A stretch of DNA of 7,995 nucleotides from JBCDBH01 sp039184055 (lineage in GTDB: Bacteria; Acidobacteriota; Thermoanaerobaculia; Multivoradales; J023), in the NCBI GenBank assembly GCA_039184055.1, contig JBCDBH010000276.1:1-7995 (forward strand). Reading direction: 5' to 3'. Shown in pieces: positions 5,485-7,995 of this stretch. A program made the position numbers and the translations under genes. Each line of letters starts with the position of its first letter. The first letter of the stretch is position 1. The notes under the pieces are model-generated. The model made no database searches and was not told the DNA's origin. It saw only the letters and a program-made list of their open reading frames with translations.

Positions 5485-7995
5485 TCAGTTCACGGTCGAC
5501 GACCAGGACGACGTATCACCCGACTCGAAGCTGTCGGTGAAGATCAACGCGCAACCGAATTGGTTGCAGTCGAGAGCGTCGAGCCATTCGACGTTGGTCA
5601 CCGTGATGTCGTCGAGCCACACACCACCACCAGGGTTGGCGGCATTGGTGTCGCAGATGACCCGGAAGCGGATCTGAACCCGCTGACCGTTGTAGGTGCT
5701 GCCGAGATCGACCGTCGCCGCACGCCAGGTGGTCTGCGAGCCGGACCATGCCGGACGCTGGGGCGCGGTGTTGTTGTTGAACAGCTCACCGTCGTACGGC
5801 ACCGTGCTCAGGTTGCCGATATCGATCCAAACGCCATCTTCGGTACGCAGCTCGAGAACCATGCCGTCCCAATACTGCGCCGGGGCACCTTCCATGTCGT
5901 AGCGAATATCGAAGGTGACCGTGGTGGTTCCAGCCTGCACGTCCATCCACGGCGACACCAGCGACTTGTCGGTGAAGGCAGGAACATCGGCGGAGAACCA
6001 AACATCATTGGCGGGGGTCACCGGATCGGTGACGGTACCCCAATCATCGGTACCGAGGGCCGCTTCGGTGGTGTACGCGGTCATCGCGTCTTCGGCATCC
6101 TCGACGAACGGCGCGGTTCCGATCACCGGATCGGCGCCGAGGATGAGCTCGAAGTCGGCGGTGGCCGCGCCGCCGCCGTCCCACGTGAAAGCGATCGCGA
6201 AGTCGGCCGGATCGAGACATGTGGTGAGCGCGCCGATCTCGACACCGAAGCTACCCGACTCGGTGGTTCCGGCATCGATGGTGCCGAGATTGGCGACTGC
6301 GGTGGTCACATCGACACTCGGATGCGTCGAGCTCAGCGTCGCCATGACGTTGCTCAGGTCGTCACCGCTGGTGTTGGTGAAGTCGACGTTGAGAGTCGCG
6401 GTCTCACCGGCGTCGAGATAGCCATCGTCGAGCGTGCAACCGCTGTCGACCACCGAGGTCAGCTCGGTCACGAAGGGGTTGAGCGACACACGGTAGATGC
6501 CTCGACCGTGGGTGCCGAGATAGAAATCACCGTTGCTCGCGAAGTGGATCTGTTGGATCCGGGTGAGCGCGACACCGTAATCGTAGTTGACCCAGGACGG
6601 CGCCTCGGCGGTGACGTCCTCGGTGACCCACAAGCCGAGCTCGCTACCCAACCACACGCGGTCCGAGTCGTTGGGATCGACCCGCACCGACCACATCGGA
6701 ATTTCCGGCAGATTGCCATGGACCGAGACCCAGCTCGCGCCACCGTTGACGCTACGCCACAGACGATCGGGGCCGTAACCACCAAAGGCGGCGTAGAGGT
6801 GATCACCGTCATTGGGATCGACCTCGACCCAGTTGACCGGGCTATTGGGCATGGCGATCGTGTCGACCGAGGTGAACGCGCCACCGAGACCGAGACCCGT
6901 GGTCTCGAAGATCGCACCGGCAGTGGTACCCGCGTACGCCACCCGACCGTCGACCGGGCTGATCGTGGTCGCCGAGACCGTGCCGAGCGGGCCCGAGGCG
7001 TCGGTAAACGTCTGACCCGGGAAGCTGCGGATGTTCTCACTCAGGAAGATGTTGTCGGTACCGACGATCATCCGGTTGCCATCGTTGGGATCAAGCGTGA
7101 AGGGCTGAATGAACGACGCGCCACCCGGATCCGGAACGGTGAACGTGGAGATCGACGAGCCACCATCGTTCGAGCCCCAGAGCGGCGAGGCACCCGGATA
7201 GGAGCCGTAGATGAACTGGTCTTGTTGCTGATCCCAGCCGCTATAACCACCGTCACCGCCCGAGATGTCGATCCATACGCGCTCGTCACCGACCCAAAGA
7301 TGCGAGCCGTTGTCCTGTGTGCCACCGAGCACGCGCTCACCGTCCGGGCTCACCGCGATGCCGTAATACTGCGCCACCCGGAGATCGTTGTTGAGGCCAC
7401 GGAAGTTCTCGGCGCCATCGGTCGACTTGTAGATACCGCCATCGGTACCGACGTAGACGATCGAAGAATCGACCGGATCGAAGGTGATCACGTGATGGTC
7501 GGCGTGAACCCAATCGTTGAGCTGACCCGATCCAGGATTCCAAACCGACTTCTTGGTGATGGTGGTACCGGCGTTGTTGGTTTCAAAGAGATCGACCGCC
7601 GCCATGTAGACGACGTTCGAGTTGTTCGGATCGACCGCCACCGCCAGGTCGTACCAGCCCTGACGCTCGATGAACGCGGTGTTCGAAGCGGTCTTGACGA
7701 AGGCATTGCCACCCGCTGGCGAGCGATAAAGACCGTTGGTTTGGTCCGCGGCGTTGGCCACCGCGGCGTAGACCACACCATCGGTACCGATACCGAGCTC
7801 GATCCGGCGCAAGTTGGTGGTCGGCAGGCCTTGGGCGGCGCCAAGCTCGGTCCAGGTAGCACCGCTGTTGGTCGAACGCCACACGCGACGCGTCAAGAGC
7901 GAGCTGCCGAAATGCGAAGCGTAGAGGCGGCTGGTGTTCGACGGATCGACCTTGAGATCGACGAAACCACGGCTCGAGGTGGCGAAGCCACTCAC
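5485..7995 (-). CDS. Secreted-type BNR/sortilin-like beta-propeller protein (partial at right edge)
   Basis: 836 residues are visible and the frame is open to the window edge. The GTG at the edge is probably internal, with the true start and any signal peptide outside. Residues 1-505 hold beta-propeller repeats with Asp-box-like units (STNSGATW 41-48, STDGAENF 191-198, SVNGGASW 415-422) and the pair GTQDNG (225-230) / GGDGG (246-250), familiar from large 'glycosyl hydrolase BNR repeat' proteins that usually lack a proven enzymatic role. Residues 508-620 look like a CARDB/DUF11-type Ig fold (LDAGETATLNVDFTNTSGDD). Residues 622-802 resemble a MAM-like jelly roll that ends in GGVWLDDITV. The C-terminus, after a Cys pair (C810, C815), is FTDSFESGDTSSWSSTVN. 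Composition rich in Asp, Gly, Thr and Ser and scarce paired cysteines fit an exported protein. It may bind surface or extracellular polymers; function unknown. It converges on the RiPP-type genes across a terminator and is probably unrelated to them. Confidence 0.88.
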   Translation of the reverse strand: MSGFATSSRGFVDLKVDPSNTSRLYASHFGSSLLTRRVWRSTNSGATWTELGAAQGLPTTNLRRIELGIGTDGVVYAAVANAADQTNGLYRSPAGGNAFVKTASNTAFIERQGWYDLAVAVDPNNSNVVYMAAVDLFETNNAGTTITKKSVWNPGSGQLNDWVHADHHVITFDPVDSSIVYVGTDGGIYKSTDGAENFRGLNNDLRVAQYYGIAVSPDGERVLGGTQDNGSHLWVGDERVWIDISGGDGGYSGWDQQQDQFIYGSYPGASPLWGSNDGGSSISTFTVPDPGGASFIQPFTLDPNDGNRMIVGTDNIFLSENIRSFPGQTFTDASGPLGTVSATTISPVDGRVAYAGTTAGAIFETTGLGLGGAFTSVDTIAMPNSPVNWVEVDPNDGDHLYAAFGGYGPDRLWRSVNGGASWVSVHGNLPEIPMWSVRVDPNDSDRVWLGSELGLWVTEDVTAEAPSWVNYDYGVALTRIQQIHFASNGDFYLGTHGRGIYRVSLNPFVTELTSVVDSGCTLDDGYLDAGETATLNVDFTNTSGDDLSNVMATLSSTHPSVDVTTAVANLGTIDAGTTESGSFGVEIGALTTCLDPADFAIAFTWDGGGAATADFELILGADPVIGTAPFVEDAEDAMTAYTTEAALGTDDWGTVTDPVTPANDVWFSADVPAFTDKSLVSPWMDVQAGTTTVTFDIRYDMEGAPAQYWDGMVLELRTEDGVWIDIGNLSTVPYDGELFNNNTAPQRPAWSGSQTTWRAATVDLGSTYNGQRVQIRFRVICDTNAANPGGGVWLDDITVTNVEWLDALDCNQFGCALIFTDSFESGDTSSWSSTVN
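6628..7947 (-). repeat. Protein-level propeller repeats with D-P-N-[DN] motif
   Basis: The propeller repeats a blade signature of the form D-P-x-[DN]-x(2)-x-[VL]-[YWI], often followed by G-T/S and an Asp box. Copies begin at residues 17 (DPSN), 122 (DPNN), 173 (DPVD), 302 (DPND), 393 (DPND) and 440 (DPND) of the visible protein; SPDG (216) and SPVD (346) are degenerate copies. At DNA level this appears as recurrent TTGGGATC-type words on the + strand. They are coding repeats, not a mobile or CRISPR array. Confidence 0.75.

Noticed and set aside
5915..6421. 168-residue open frame on the + strand inside the propeller gene
   Set aside because: It is antisense to a well-supported domain sequence; its Ser/Val/Ala-rich, feature-free content reflects GC-rich third positions.
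6628..7947. Recurring TTGGGATC-like words as a DNA repeat array
   Set aside because: They are irregularly spaced and coincide with the D-P-N-D motif of the propeller blades, so protein repetition explains them.
1..7995. tRNA, rRNA, CRISPR array or insertion sequence
   Set aside because: Almost all of the window is covered by the five genes; the two short gaps hold only a promoter region and a terminator, and no transposase or terminal inverted repeats were seen.

Overview
The window suggests a GC-rich Gram-negative-like bacterium. The best guess is an uncultured Acidobacteriota of the Thermoanaerobaculia type. That guess rests on the secreted propeller protein at the right end, whose last residues (FTDSFESGDTSSW) match a C-terminal style I remember from such genomes. 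It is an inference from memory, not a search result. Coding density is very high: only two gaps lie between genes (58 bp and 92 bp).

Layout: (1) 1-2253 (+), the 3' part of a class II lanthipeptide synthetase (LanM), with the end of the dehydratase domain and a whole LanC cyclase domain. (2) 2228-3619 (-), a flavoprotein oxidase built like cytokinin dehydrogenase, ending tail-to-tail inside the LanM gene with a 26 bp overlap. (3) 3620-3677, a compact divergent promoter region. (4) 3678-4682 (+), a stand-alone protein resembling the SpaB_C / 'thiopeptide-type bacteriocin biosynthesis' domain. (5) 4679-5392 (+), an unrecognised 237-residue helical protein, coupled to gene 4 by an ATGA overlap. 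(6) 5436-5461, a perfect 11 bp hairpin serving as a bidirectional terminator. (7) 5485-7995 (-), a large secreted-type BNR beta-propeller protein, incomplete at its N-terminus and probably unrelated to the genes on the left.

The left 5.4 kb reads as part of a RiPP (ribosomally made, modified peptide) biosynthetic locus. LanM would dehydrate Ser/Thr and form (methyl)lanthionine. The SpaB_C-like protein, whose relatives act on glutamylated or dehydrated residues in class I lanthipeptide and thiopeptide pathways, could act on the same peptide. The flavoprotein could add an oxidation. The small helical protein is of unknown role, possibly a partner of the SpaB_C-like protein. This mix of class II lanthipeptide and thiopeptide-type enzymes with a flavin oxidase is the most interesting feature here. 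No precursor peptide, transporter, leader protease or regulator is present; if they exist nearby they lie left of the window, because the terminator and the propeller gene appear to close the locus on the right.
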